Shown in pieces: positions 17,758 to 26,111 of a DNA stretch of 64,000 nt. Every line of letters begins with the position of its first letter. Position 1 is the first letter of the stretch. The notes beneath the pieces are model-generated. The model was not told the DNA's origin and did no database searches. It saw only the letters and a list, made by a program, of their open reading frames with translations. This stretch comes from Mannheimia bovis (lineage in GTDB: Bacteria; Pseudomonadota; Gammaproteobacteria; Enterobacterales; Pasteurellaceae). The stretch covers positions 1,256,798 to 1,320,797 of the forward strand of contig NZ_CP061280.1 of assembly GCF_014541205.1 (NCBI RefSeq), written 5' to 3'. Made by a program: the position numbers and the translations under genes.

Positions 17758-18690
17758 ATGTCAAAACAAACCATCGTATTAGCCTTAGGTGGTAACGCTT
17801 TAGGCAATAATTTGAAAGAACAACGTGAAGCTGTGGCAAAAACGGCAACAGTAATTGTAGATATTTTGCAACAAGGCAAAAATATTGTAATTACCCACGG
17901 TAATGGGCCACAAGTAGGGATGATCCAACGTGCAATGGATGATTTCTCAAAAATTTCAGGCGATGAAATCCCTCTACCAACTAGTGTGGCAATGAGCCAA
18001 GGTTATATCGGCATTGATTTACAAAATGCGATTAAATATGAGTTAGTTAAACGCGGTATCGACCAGAAAGTCAGTACTATTTTGTCGCAAATTGAAGTGG
18101 ATGCAAAAGATCCAGCGTTTGAAAACCCGGATAAACCAATCGGTCGTTTCTTAACCGAAGCGGAAGCTCAAGAGTTAGAAGCTAAAGGTATTCGTACAAT
18201 GGAAGATGCCGGCCGTGGCTATCGTATTGTTGTGCCATCACCAAAACCACAACGCATTTGTGAGTTGGATACGATCAAAACCCTAGTGAATGCGGGTCAC
18301 ATCGTCATTACTTGCGGTGGCGGCGGTATTCCTGTGGTTGCAGATGAACAAGGTCGTTTAAACGGTGTAAATGCAGTTATTGACAAAGATAACGCTAGCT
18401 CATTATTAGCGCAAAAACTCAATGCAGATTACTTGGTGATCTTAACAGCAGTGGAAAAAGTAGCGATTAACTGGGGTAAACCAAACCAAGAGTGGTTAGC
18501 TGATTTAAGCATTGCCCAAGCTCGTCAATATATTGCCGAAGAGCAATTTGCGAAAGGGTCAATGTTACCAAAAGTAGAAGCTGCATTGAAATTTGCTGAA
18601 AGCGGTGCAAACCGCAGAGCATTAATCACCTTATTGGATAAAGCAGCAGAAGGCATTGCAGGTGAAACCGGTACGGTGATTTATTCGTAA
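17758..18690 (+). CDS. allK: Carbamate kinase
   Basis: Transfers phosphate from carbamoyl phosphate to ADP, giving ATP, CO2 and ammonia. The amino acid kinase fold is marked by ALGGNALG (residues 7-14), ITHGNGPQVGM and the ITCGGGGIPV loop, with VIDKDNASSLLA and a C-terminal KGSMLPKVEAAL segment. Length is 310. It follows the fused AllF-AllG gene and so fits the role of E. coli YbcF/AllK, the catabolic kinase of oxalurate breakdown. An ArcC-type arginine deiminase role is less likely because no arcA or arcB is present. AAAAGGAT precedes the start. Confidence 0.92.
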   Translation: MSKQTIVLALGGNALGNNLKEQREAVAKTATVIVDILQQGKNIVITHGNGPQVGMIQRAMDDFSKISGDEIPLPTSVAMSQGYIGIDLQNAIKYELVKRGIDQKVSTILSQIEVDAKDPAFENPDKPIGRFLTEAEAQELEAKGIRTMEDAGRGYRIVVPSPKPQRICELDTIKTLVNAGHIVITCGGGGIPVVADEQGRLNGVNAVIDKDNASSLLAQKLNADYLVILTAVEKVAINWGKPNQEWLADLSIAQARQYIAEEQFAKGSMLPKVEAALKFAESGANRRALITLLDKAAEGIAGETGTVIYS

Positions 18691-18701
18691 TTTTATTATC
18701 A

Positions 18702-18726
18702 GTAGGGGCGGATCATTATTCGTCCC
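18702..18726. repeat. REP-like palindrome between carbamate kinase and the LctP-type permease
   Basis: A degenerate copy (GTAGGGGCGGATCATTATTC, continuing GTCCCA) of the TAGGGGCG family. Confidence 0.55.
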
Positions 18727-18786
18727 ATATAAAAATAAGCGGTCATATTTTTTAATTTTTTTGCAATTTAGGTTTTTTAATCAAAA

Positions 18787-20391
18787 ATGGATATTCCGGT
18801 AAACTTTTTTATGTGGTTTATGGCGTTACTGCCAATCATCACATTAGTGATTTTGATGGTGAAATTCCAATGGGGAGCAACAGAAGCTGCACCTGTTGGT
18901 TTGTTGATCACCATTTTCAGCGGTATTTTTTTATACCAAGCAGATGTTTCGCTGATTGCAATTGAATCTGCCAAAGGCATTTGGAATGCCTTAGTGATTT
19001 TATTGATTGTTTGGACTGCGGTCTTGATGTATCAAGTCAGTGACGCAGCAAAAGCCTTTTTAGTGATTCGCACAGGAATGAGTAAACTCTTCCCAAATGA
19101 ACTCTTACTTGTGATGACAATGGGCTGGATTTTTGAAAGTTTCTTACAAGGTATCACCGGCTTTGGTGTGCCGGTTGCAGTAGGCGCTCCGTTATTGATT
19201 GGTATCGGTGTTCGTCCGTTATGGGCGGTGGTGTTACCGTTATTAGGTCAGGCGTGGGGGAATACTTTTGGTACTCTAGCCGCCGCTTGGGACGCATTAG
19301 CGGTATCGGCGGGTCTAGAAGTGGGGAGCGATGATTACTTCTTAACTGCACTTTGGTCTGCAGCCTTCTTATGGTTCTGGATTGTGGTAACCGGCTTAGC
19401 TATTTCTTGGTTCTACGGTCGTGGTAAAGCCTTGAAAAAAGGCTTATTGGCGACAGTGATTATTGCAACTATTCAAGGTGGTGGTGAGTTGATTCTAAGC
19501 CAAGTGAACACCACGATTTCTGCCTTTATTCCTGCCTGTTTGTCTATCTTAGCTATCATATTCATCAGCAAAATGAGTATGTATAAAGATAATTGGCGAG
19601 TGGAATACAGCCCAATTATGGATAGAACTAAAACCACTGAAAGCACAGAAGAATTGCCGAATATGAATTTACTGCAAGCCTTTATTCCTTATATTGTGCT
19701 TTCTGTAATGACACTGGCGATTTTGGTGATTACACCTGTGAATCAATTCCTATCGCAATTTAAGTTTGGCTTTGCTTTCCCTGAAACCGTCACAGGCTAC
19801 GGTTTTGTGAATAAGGCATATAGCTCTTATTCGCCGATTGCGATTTTCACCCACGCAAGTATGTTCTTATTTGTGTCTTCCATTATTGGCTTGCTCTATT
19901 ACCAATACAAAGGTTGGATTGGAAAAGGTGGTACAAAAGCCGTGTTTGCTAAATCCATTTCAATGACAATGCCATCAGGCATTGCGGTAGTCGGCTTAGT
20001 CATTATGTCCAAAATTATGGGCGGCACAGGGCAAACAGCGGTGTTAGCTCAAGGAATGGCAGCAGTATTGGGTAAATCTTATGTGATCCTATCGCCATTC
20101 ATCGGTTTCTTAGGGACTTTTATGACCGGTAGTAATATGAGCTCGAATATTTTATTTGGTGATTTCCAAATGACAACCTCCAAATTACTCAATGCCAACT
20201 CTGCGGCAATTTTAGGGGCTCAAACCACCGGTGGGGCGATTGGTAGTGCGATCAGCCCAAGTAAAATTATTTTAGGCACAACAACCGCCAATATTCTCGG
20301 TAAAGAGGGTGATGTAATGAAAGCGATTATTTGGATCACTTTATTACCGACTTTATTAATTGGTATTGTGGCTTACTTTGCCTCGCTTTAG
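18787..20391 (+). CDS. LctP-family monocarboxylate permease; candidate oxamate transporter
   Basis: A 534-residue inner-membrane protein of the lactate permease (LctP) family, with about 13 hydrophobic segments. The FLQGITGFGVPVAVGAPLL and GQAWGNTFGTLAAAWDAL segments match the LctP core, and FMTGSNMSSNILFG plus GGAIGSAISPSKI match the C-terminal half. Known members carry L-lactate, D-lactate and glycolate. Here it lies between carbamate kinase and allC, not with lactate genes. Oxamate, the expected end product of the pathway, is a close analogue of pyruvate and lactate, so export of oxamate is a plausible job (inference). The ribosome site is weak (AGG 14 bp before the ATG). Confidence 0.8.
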   Translation: MDIPVNFFMWFMALLPIITLVILMVKFQWGATEAAPVGLLITIFSGIFLYQADVSLIAIESAKGIWNALVILLIVWTAVLMYQVSDAAKAFLVIRTGMSKLFPNELLLVMTMGWIFESFLQGITGFGVPVAVGAPLLIGIGVRPLWAVVLPLLGQAWGNTFGTLAAAWDALAVSAGLEVGSDDYFLTALWSAAFLWFWIVVTGLAISWFYGRGKALKKGLLATVIIATIQGGGELILSQVNTTISAFIPACLSILAIIFISKMSMYKDNWRVEYSPIMDRTKTTESTEELPNMNLLQAFIPYIVLSVMTLAILVITPVNQFLSQFKFGFAFPETVTGYGFVNKAYSSYSPIAIFTHASMFLFVSSIIGLLYYQYKGWIGKGGTKAVFAKSISMTMPSGIAVVGLVIMSKIMGGTGQTAVLAQGMAAVLGKSYVILSPFIGFLGTFMTGSNMSSNILFGDFQMTTSKLLNANSAAILGAQTTGGAIGSAISPSKIILGTTTANILGKEGDVMKAIIWITLLPTLLIGIVAYFASL

Positions 20392-20406
20392 CACTAGGAG
20401 TAAAAA

Positions 20407-20601
20407 ATGGGAAATGCGTTTTTGAAAACCAAAGCGGGCAAAATGACCTTAGCTTTTATTGTGATTATGCTCGCCTTTGCTCTAATTATGTTAGGCATTG
20501 CTCAAACCAATAATACGTTTATCCATATCGGATTTGTATTAATGGTCGCAGCGATGGTGTATTCACCAATTGATGTATTTATTCTAAACCGAAAAAAATA
20601 G
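20407..20601 (+). CDS. Small two-helix membrane protein next to the LctP-type permease
   Basis: A 64-residue protein with two predicted transmembrane helices (about residues 14-32 and 38-57), a basic N-terminus (FLKTKAGK) and a basic C-terminus (LNRKK). It starts 15 bp after the permease, with a strong AGGAG ribosome site, and ends 9 bp before allC, so it is a real, translated operon member and not a shadow. I do not recognise a family. Its tight link to the permease suggests an accessory subunit or stabiliser of that transporter; this is inference. Confidence 0.78.
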   Translation: MGNAFLKTKAGKMTLAFIVIMLAFALIMLGIAQTNNTFIHIGFVLMVAAMVYSPIDVFILNRKK

Positions 20602-20610
20602 GGACAGAAA

Positions 20611-21846
20611 ATGGAACACATTACACAGCGTATTACGCAAAACTTAGAAACGTTAAAACAATTTACCGCCACACCGGGCAACGGTTGTACTCGTTTGCCT
20701 TTCTCTCAAGAGGCGAGAAGTGCGGTTAATTATTTAAGAGATTTAATGGTAGAAGCGGGTCTTCGTGTGAGAGAAGATGAAGCCGGTAATATTTTTGGTG
20801 TGCTTGAAGGTGAACAACCTGATTTACCTTGCGTGATGTCTGGTTCGCATTATGACAGCGTATTGCACGGCGGTGATTATGACGGTATTGCAGGTGTTAT
20901 TACTGCATTGGAAACAGCACGCTTATTAAAAGAAAGTGGCAAAAAGTTCAAACGTAATTTCGTCGTTGTTGGTTTCAACGATGAAGAAGGGATGCGTTTT
21001 GGTACAGGCTATTTTGGTTCGGGGGCAATGTTAGGACTTCGTGATGCAGAATATTGCAAGAAATTCCTAGATAAAGATGGTATTTCGATTTATGAAGCGA
21101 TGCGTAATTATGGATTAGATCCGGAAAAAGTACAAAATGCAAAATGGGAAGATGGCTCAATCGGGCATTTTATCGAAACCCATATTGAGCAAGGCCCTGT
21201 ATTAGACACTCACGGTATTGAAATCGGTTTAGTAACTGGCATTGTGGGTTTGCATCGTCATATGTTCACCGTTCACGGACGTGCCGATCACGCAGGTACT
21301 ACGCCAATGGATATGCGTTTAGATGCAGTAGATGCTGCAACTAAAGTGATTTCTAAAATTGCTGATTGGGCAAGAGAGAAGAATGATGGCACGGTTGCAA
21401 CCGTAGGCTATATGAATGTCTTGCCAGGCGGTATTAATATCGTGGCAGAAAAAGTGGTTTTCAGCGTAGATATTCGCTCGTTAAATATGGCAAATATTGA
21501 AGATATCACTGCAAAAATTGAACAGGCATTAGCGGAAGAAACTGCCCAAATCGGTTCAACGTTTGAGAAAGAAACCAAATTGATTATTCAGCCTGTGGCA
21601 CTGTCTGAAAAAATGTTAGGTATTTTAGAAGAATCCACTAAGGCTCATCAATTTAGCTACAAACGTTTACCAAGTGGTGCGGGGCACGACTCTTTAGAGA
21701 TCGGACAAAAAATCCCAACCGTGATGATTTTCGTACCAAGTAAAGAAGGGAGAAGTCATACACCGGTTGAGTTTACCGAATATCACTATTTTGCTAAAGC
21801 AGCAGTATTACAGCAAGAATTGGCTGAGAAGTTGTTAGACGAATAG
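20611..21846 (+). CDS. allC: Allantoate amidohydrolase
   Basis: Hydrolyses allantoate to (S)-ureidoglycine, ammonia and CO2. A 411-residue M20-family metalloenzyme with the two-metal site visible in GSHYDSVLHGGDYDG (His, Asp), FNDEEGMRFG (Glu-Glu), HIEQGP and a C-terminal histidine in SHTPVEF. The insertion domain carries HRHMFTVHGRADHAGTTPM. It follows the small membrane gene by 9 bp with GGGACAG before the ATG. A Hin-type uptake sequence AAGTGCGGT lies inside at 20718-20726. A more distant paralogue is at 36176; this copy is the better AllC because of its position and closer likeness. Confidence 0.92.
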   Translation: MEHITQRITQNLETLKQFTATPGNGCTRLPFSQEARSAVNYLRDLMVEAGLRVREDEAGNIFGVLEGEQPDLPCVMSGSHYDSVLHGGDYDGIAGVITALETARLLKESGKKFKRNFVVVGFNDEEGMRFGTGYFGSGAMLGLRDAEYCKKFLDKDGISIYEAMRNYGLDPEKVQNAKWEDGSIGHFIETHIEQGPVLDTHGIEIGLVTGIVGLHRHMFTVHGRADHAGTTPMDMRLDAVDAATKVISKIADWAREKNDGTVATVGYMNVLPGGINIVAEKVVFSVDIRSLNMANIEDITAKIEQALAEETAQIGSTFEKETKLIIQPVALSEKMLGILEESTKAHQFSYKRLPSGAGHDSLEIGQKIPTVMIFVPSKEGRSHTPVEFTEYHYFAKAAVLQQELAEKLLDE

Positions 21847-21945
21847 TTTAATCAGGGGAATTTGCAAATTTTTTAGAAAATTAACCGCTTGTAAATTCCT
21901 CTGCACAATATTTTATATAAACATAACTATAAGGAGTATTCGACT

Positions 21946-23325
21946 ATGTATGATCTCGTCATAAAAAATGGGAAAATAGTCTTATCCGATACTGTTTTTG
22001 ACGGCAATGTTGCGGTCAAAGCAGGTAAAATTGCAGCGATCTTAGAAGACGGTTCTGTACCTGAAGCAAAGGAAGTGATTGATGTACAAGGAAACTATGT
22101 TTTCCCGGGGGCGATTGACACCCACGCACACTTAAATGATCCCGGCTATGAATGGCGTGAGGATTATGCACACGGTACGGCAGCTGCGGCAGTTGGTGGT
22201 TATACAACCATTATTGATATGCCGTTACAAAATGAGCCGGCTTTAACCGATGGCAAAATTTTTGATGCCAAAATTGCCAAAGTCTCGCCAAATGCTTATG
22301 TCGATTACTGCTTCTGGGGCGGTTTAGTTCCAACCAATTTTGAACATTTAGGCGAATTAAACGATAAAGGTTGTGTAGCATTAAAATCTTTTATCGGTCC
22401 TGTTTCCCCTGATTACGCATCTCTTAACTACGGTCAAACCTATGAAGCAATGGAAATTATCCAAAAATTCGGTGGCCGTGCCGGTTTCCATTGTGAAGAC
22501 TTCTCCGCAATTAAATGGCAAGAACAAAGAATGAAAAAAGAAGGTCGTTTAGACTGGAGAGCCTTCCTCGATTCTCGCCCACTTATCGCAGAAATGTTGG
22601 CAACGATTAATATTATCGAAATTGCCAAAGCCACCGGCTGTAAAGCCCACATCTGCCATGTTAGCCACCCTGATGTTGCTCAAAAAATCAAAGAAGCCCA
22701 ACAAGAAGGCTACGATATTACTGCAGAAACCTGTGCTCATTACTTATGCTTCAGCGAAGATGATGTGATTGAAAAAGGTCCATTATTCAAATGTGCTCCG
22801 CCGTTACGTTCTAAAGCTGATGTGGATCGTTTATGGGATTATGTGGTTGATGGCACATTCAGTGGTATCGGCAGTGACCATTCCCCTTGCACTTACGATG
22901 AAAAACACAATGAAATTTTAGGTCAAAAAATTGAAAACGTGTTTGATGTGTGGGGCGGAATTAGCGGTATTCAAAGCTGTGTGCAAGTGGCTTTCTACGA
23001 AGGCTGTGTAAAACGTGGCGTTTCTCCAACAGTATTAGCTAATGCAATGGCAAAATTACCGGCAAAAGCATTCGGCATTTACGGTCAAAAAGGCGATATT
23101 CAAATTGGTTTTGATGCAGATTTTACCATTATCGATCCAAATAAAGAGTGGGAAATCAAAGCAGAAGATCTACAGTATGTAAATAAAATGTCTGCTTATG
23201 TCGGCAAAAAAGGTAAAGGCTTACCGGTATGCACCATCGTACGTGGCAAAGTGATTGCTCAAGATGGCAAGCTAACCGATAGCAAAGGTTTCGGTAAATT
23301 TATTCGCAAAACACAAGGAGTATAA
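21946..23325 (+). CDS. Allantoinase-type cyclic amidohydrolase (second copy)
   Basis: A 459-residue paralogue of the allantoinase at 8854. The metal site is intact: His60 and His62 in DTHAHLNDPG, the carboxylatable lysine in CVALKSFIGP, histidines in GFHCED and HICHVSHP, and aspartate in GSDHSPCTYDEK. It begins MYDLVIKNGK. By eye the two copies share roughly half their residues, so this is an old duplication or separate gain. It overlaps nothing and is 2 bp from the second NCS1 permease, with AAGGAG sites for both. It may act on allantoin under other conditions, on the other enantiomer, or on a related hydantoin; the sequence does not decide. Confidence 0.85.
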   Translation: MYDLVIKNGKIVLSDTVFDGNVAVKAGKIAAILEDGSVPEAKEVIDVQGNYVFPGAIDTHAHLNDPGYEWREDYAHGTAAAAVGGYTTIIDMPLQNEPALTDGKIFDAKIAKVSPNAYVDYCFWGGLVPTNFEHLGELNDKGCVALKSFIGPVSPDYASLNYGQTYEAMEIIQKFGGRAGFHCEDFSAIKWQEQRMKKEGRLDWRAFLDSRPLIAEMLATINIIEIAKATGCKAHICHVSHPDVAQKIKEAQQEGYDITAETCAHYLCFSEDDVIEKGPLFKCAPPLRSKADVDRLWDYVVDGTFSGIGSDHSPCTYDEKHNEILGQKIENVFDVWGGISGIQSCVQVAFYEGCVKRGVSPTVLANAMAKLPAKAFGIYGQKGDIQIGFDADFTIIDPNKEWEIKAEDLQYVNKMSAYVGKKGKGLPVCTIVRGKVIAQDGKLTDSKGFGKFIRKTQGV

Positions 23326-23327
23326 CT

Positions 23328-24686
23328 ATGTTGGATAATAAAGAACTCAACCCTGAGTTAGCTAAAGGGGTCAATGTTGATCTACAACCAACAAAAGAAC
23401 GTATTATGGATAACTTCTCCTACTGGGCAAGTTTCTTAGGGGGCTGTGTTTCTATCGGTACGTTCTCAATGGGGGCAAGCCTGATTGGTGCATTAACCGT
23501 CACACAAGCCATTTTAGCGATGTCAATCGGCTGTGTGGTGATTGCCATTGGTTTAGTGGTGATCGGTAAAGGTGGCCACAAATACGGTATCCCATTCCCG
23601 GTTCAATTACGCAGCTCTTTTGGTACTACAGGGGTGAAAATTCCGGGTATTCTACGTGGTGTACCGGCTATCGTTTGGTTCGGTTTCCAAAGCTGGGTAG
23701 GTGCCGGTGCAATCAATATGTGTTTAAAACTCCTATTTGGTTTTGACAATTTACCGGTTGTTTATGTGTTGTTTACTGCATTGCAAGTAGCTTTATCAAT
23801 CAATGGTTTTAAAGGAATTAAATGGTTAGAAAACGTCTCTTGCGTCTTCTTAATCGGTATTCTTGCCTATATGCTTTATGTGGTACAAACCCAATTCTCG
23901 GTAGAAATCGGCAACCGCTTTGCGAATATTGAAGGTTCTTGGGGAATGCCATTCTGGGCAGCAACAACAGCATTCTTGGGTATTTACTCAACTATGATCC
24001 TAAACGCTTCAGACTATTCTCGTCACGTGAAAGAAGGTACAGGTCCGGTAACAACAGGGGTTATCTACGTTCTTTCTATTTTACCTGTTACTCTATTTAT
24101 GGGCTTAATCGGTTTATTAGTTACAGCAGCAACAGGCAACAGTGACCCAATCCAAGTATTTGCTACTGCAATGGATAATAAATTCTTAACTGTTATCACC
24201 TTGTTATTTATCGCTTTCGCACAAATCACTACTAACGTATTAAACAACATCGTGCCACCATCATACATTTTAATGGACTCATTCAAAATGAAATGGTCAC
24301 ACGCGACTATTTTAGTGGGGGTGTTATCAATGTGTGTAATGCCGTGGAAATTAGTAACTGCAGAATCAGCTGACGGCTTATCCTTATTCATTAAAATCTA
24401 CTCTGCATTCTTAGGTCCAATCTTTGCAGTAATGGTAGTTGATTACTACATCTTGAGAAAACAAAAACTCAATGTAAACGACCTCTATAACAAAGAAGGT
24501 ATCTTCAAAGGCATTAACTGGGCAGCGATTATTGCGATTGCTATCGGCTCTCTTTGCTCATTAATTGTAGTTGATTTATCTTGGTACATTAGTTTGATTC
24601 CATCAGGTTTAAGCTACTACATCTTAATGAAATCACTCAAAAGCTCAGAATCTTTCCGTAAAGGCACGATTTTAGAGCATAAATAA
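23328..24686 (+). CDS. NCS1-family permease (second copy)
   Basis: A 452-residue NCS1 transporter with about 12 membrane segments, paralogous to the one at 10362. The same landmarks are present: SFLGGCVSIGTFSMGASL, ILRGVPAIVWFGFQSWVGAG, QITTNVLNNIVPPSYILMD and a C-terminal SFRKGTILEH that both copies share. It starts 2 bp after the second allantoinase, in an ACAAGGAGTATAACTATG context, so the two are translated together. The likely substrate is whatever the second allantoinase cleaves: allantoin or a related cyclic ureide. Confidence 0.85.
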   Translation: MLDNKELNPELAKGVNVDLQPTKERIMDNFSYWASFLGGCVSIGTFSMGASLIGALTVTQAILAMSIGCVVIAIGLVVIGKGGHKYGIPFPVQLRSSFGTTGVKIPGILRGVPAIVWFGFQSWVGAGAINMCLKLLFGFDNLPVVYVLFTALQVALSINGFKGIKWLENVSCVFLIGILAYMLYVVQTQFSVEIGNRFANIEGSWGMPFWAATTAFLGIYSTMILNASDYSRHVKEGTGPVTTGVIYVLSILPVTLFMGLIGLLVTAATGNSDPIQVFATAMDNKFLTVITLLFIAFAQITTNVLNNIVPPSYILMDSFKMKWSHATILVGVLSMCVMPWKLVTAESADGLSLFIKIYSAFLGPIFAVMVVDYYILRKQKLNVNDLYNKEGIFKGINWAAIIAIAIGSLCSLIVVDLSWYISLIPSGLSYYILMKSLKSSESFRKGTILEHK

Positions 24687-24693
24687 CAGATAC

Positions 24694-24731
24694 AAGCGGT
24701 AAAATTTTGATGAAATTTTACCGCTTTTTTT
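24694..24731 (+). terminator. Uptake-sequence hairpin terminator after the second permease
   Basis: Stem AAGCGGTAAAATTT / AAATTTTACCGCTT with a 5-nt loop and a T run. The left arm is part of an ACAAGCGGT uptake sequence (24692-24700). Confidence 0.88.
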
Positions 24732-24765
24732 ATATCTTCATTATTAACTCAAAGAGGAAATGATT

Positions 24766-25986
24766 ATGCAAATAAAAGACAACACAACCTTGCAAATTTT
24801 CTTAGCAATGATCTTGGGAATGATTGCTGGCGTAATATTGCCCAAATTAATGGTCGAGCTAAAATTTATTGGTGATATATTCCTCCGTTTAATTCAAATG
24901 GGGATTATTTTATTAGTAATGGGGTCGGTCATTGAAGCAATCGGATCGCTTAAACGAAAAGAGATAGGCAATTTAGGCATAAAAGCCCTGATTGGATTTG
25001 CGACCACTACCATTATTGCCGCAATCGTCGGGATCATTATTGCGAATATTATTCAGCCCGGTATGGGAATTAATTACACGCAAGAGTTGGTTACATCGGT
25101 TAAGGCAACGGATAAAACAGCAGCTCAAATTATTACGGATTTCTTCCCAAGTAATGTCATTGCCTCTATCAGTTCAGGTAGCACCATTCAAGTGATTGTA
25201 TTTGCGATTTTAGCCGGGCTTGCGATAAGTATTATTTCTGAAACGAACCCTAATAACACGTTTTTAAATAATATTAAAAGCCTGAATGAAGTATTATTGC
25301 AGATCATTAAATTAGTAATGAAAATTGCCCCTTTAGGTATTTTCTGCTTACTAGGCTGGGTGATTGGCTATTATGGCATTGAAGTGATTTTTCCGCTCTT
25401 TAAGTTTTTATTAGCCTTTGCGATTGGAATGGTACTTATCTTAGCGGTATTTATTTCTATCACAGCAACTGTTGTCAAAGTCAGCCCTTTTAAACTCTTG
25501 AAAAAGCTACTAAGAATGGGGGTAATGGCATTTACCACCACCTCATCAGCCATCACCTTACCGACTAAAATGGAAGATGCTGAAGAACGTATCGGGGTGA
25601 GCAAACGTGTTTCACGCTTAATTAACCCATTAGGAATGTCGCTAAATAGTGATGGCTTAGCAATTTATCTTGCTCTAGCTTGCTTAACTACTGCTCAATT
25701 TTTCGGTATTGAAATGTCAATTCAGCAGCAATTTATTGTTGTGATTATGTCCACACTGGCGACATTAGGCACGGTAACAGTGCCGGGTGGTGGATTAGTC
25801 GCATTAGCAATAGTACTTCCAGCGGTTGGGTTGCCGATTGAAGGCGTGGCACTGTTAGCCGGAATTGACTGGTTTTCAGGAATGTTTAGAACGGTATTAA
25901 ATGTGATTGATGATGTGCTAGTCGCACTACTCGTGGCACATTCTGAAAACGAATTTGACAGAGAGATTTTTGATAATACGCTTTAG
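24766..25986 (+). CDS. Dicarboxylate/amino acid:cation symporter (DAACS family)
   Basis: A 406-residue inner-membrane symporter of the glutamate/serine type. Family features are the N-terminal FLAMILGMIAGVILPK helix, FTTTSSAITLPTKMEDAEER (the serine-rich hairpin), MSLNSDGLAIYLALAC and the TVPGGGLVALAIVLPAVGLP re-entrant region, then DWFSGMFRTVLNVIDDVLVA. I chose the ATG at 24766: AGAGGAA lies 6 bp before it, whereas it would nearly touch the upstream ATG at 24760. It follows the terminator at 24694, so it has its own promoter or depends on read-through. The substrate could be an acidic or small neutral amino acid or a dicarboxylate. Confidence 0.85.
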   Translation: MQIKDNTTLQIFLAMILGMIAGVILPKLMVELKFIGDIFLRLIQMGIILLVMGSVIEAIGSLKRKEIGNLGIKALIGFATTTIIAAIVGIIIANIIQPGMGINYTQELVTSVKATDKTAAQIITDFFPSNVIASISSGSTIQVIVFAILAGLAISIISETNPNNTFLNNIKSLNEVLLQIIKLVMKIAPLGIFCLLGWVIGYYGIEVIFPLFKFLLAFAIGMVLILAVFISITATVVKVSPFKLLKKLLRMGVMAFTTTSSAITLPTKMEDAEERIGVSKRVSRLINPLGMSLNSDGLAIYLALACLTTAQFFGIEMSIQQQFIVVIMSTLATLGTVTVPGGGLVALAIVLPAVGLPIEGVALLAGIDWFSGMFRTVLNVIDDVLVALLVAHSENEFDREIFDNTL

Positions 25987-26054
25987 TTTTGAAGCCACAA
26001 AGCACCTGAATAGAAGGTAGATTTTAGTTGTGTAAAAGAAAAAGTGAATAATAA

Positions 26055-26096
26055 AAATGGGTTAAATTCAGTGAAGAATTTAACCCATTTGTTTTA
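26055..26096. terminator. Bidirectional terminator between convergent genes
   Basis: A perfect 15-bp stem AAATGGGTTAAATTC / GAATTTAACCCATTT with a 6-nt loop and T-rich tails on both strands. It serves the symporter gene on the left and the autotransporter partner gene on the right. Confidence 0.88.
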
Positions 26097-26111
26097 GTTT
26101 AGCAGAGCTAT

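Noticed and set aside
17758-18690. Arginine deiminase pathway carbamate kinase (arcC)
   Set aside because: No arcA, arcB or arcD in the window; position next to allFG supports the oxalurate role.
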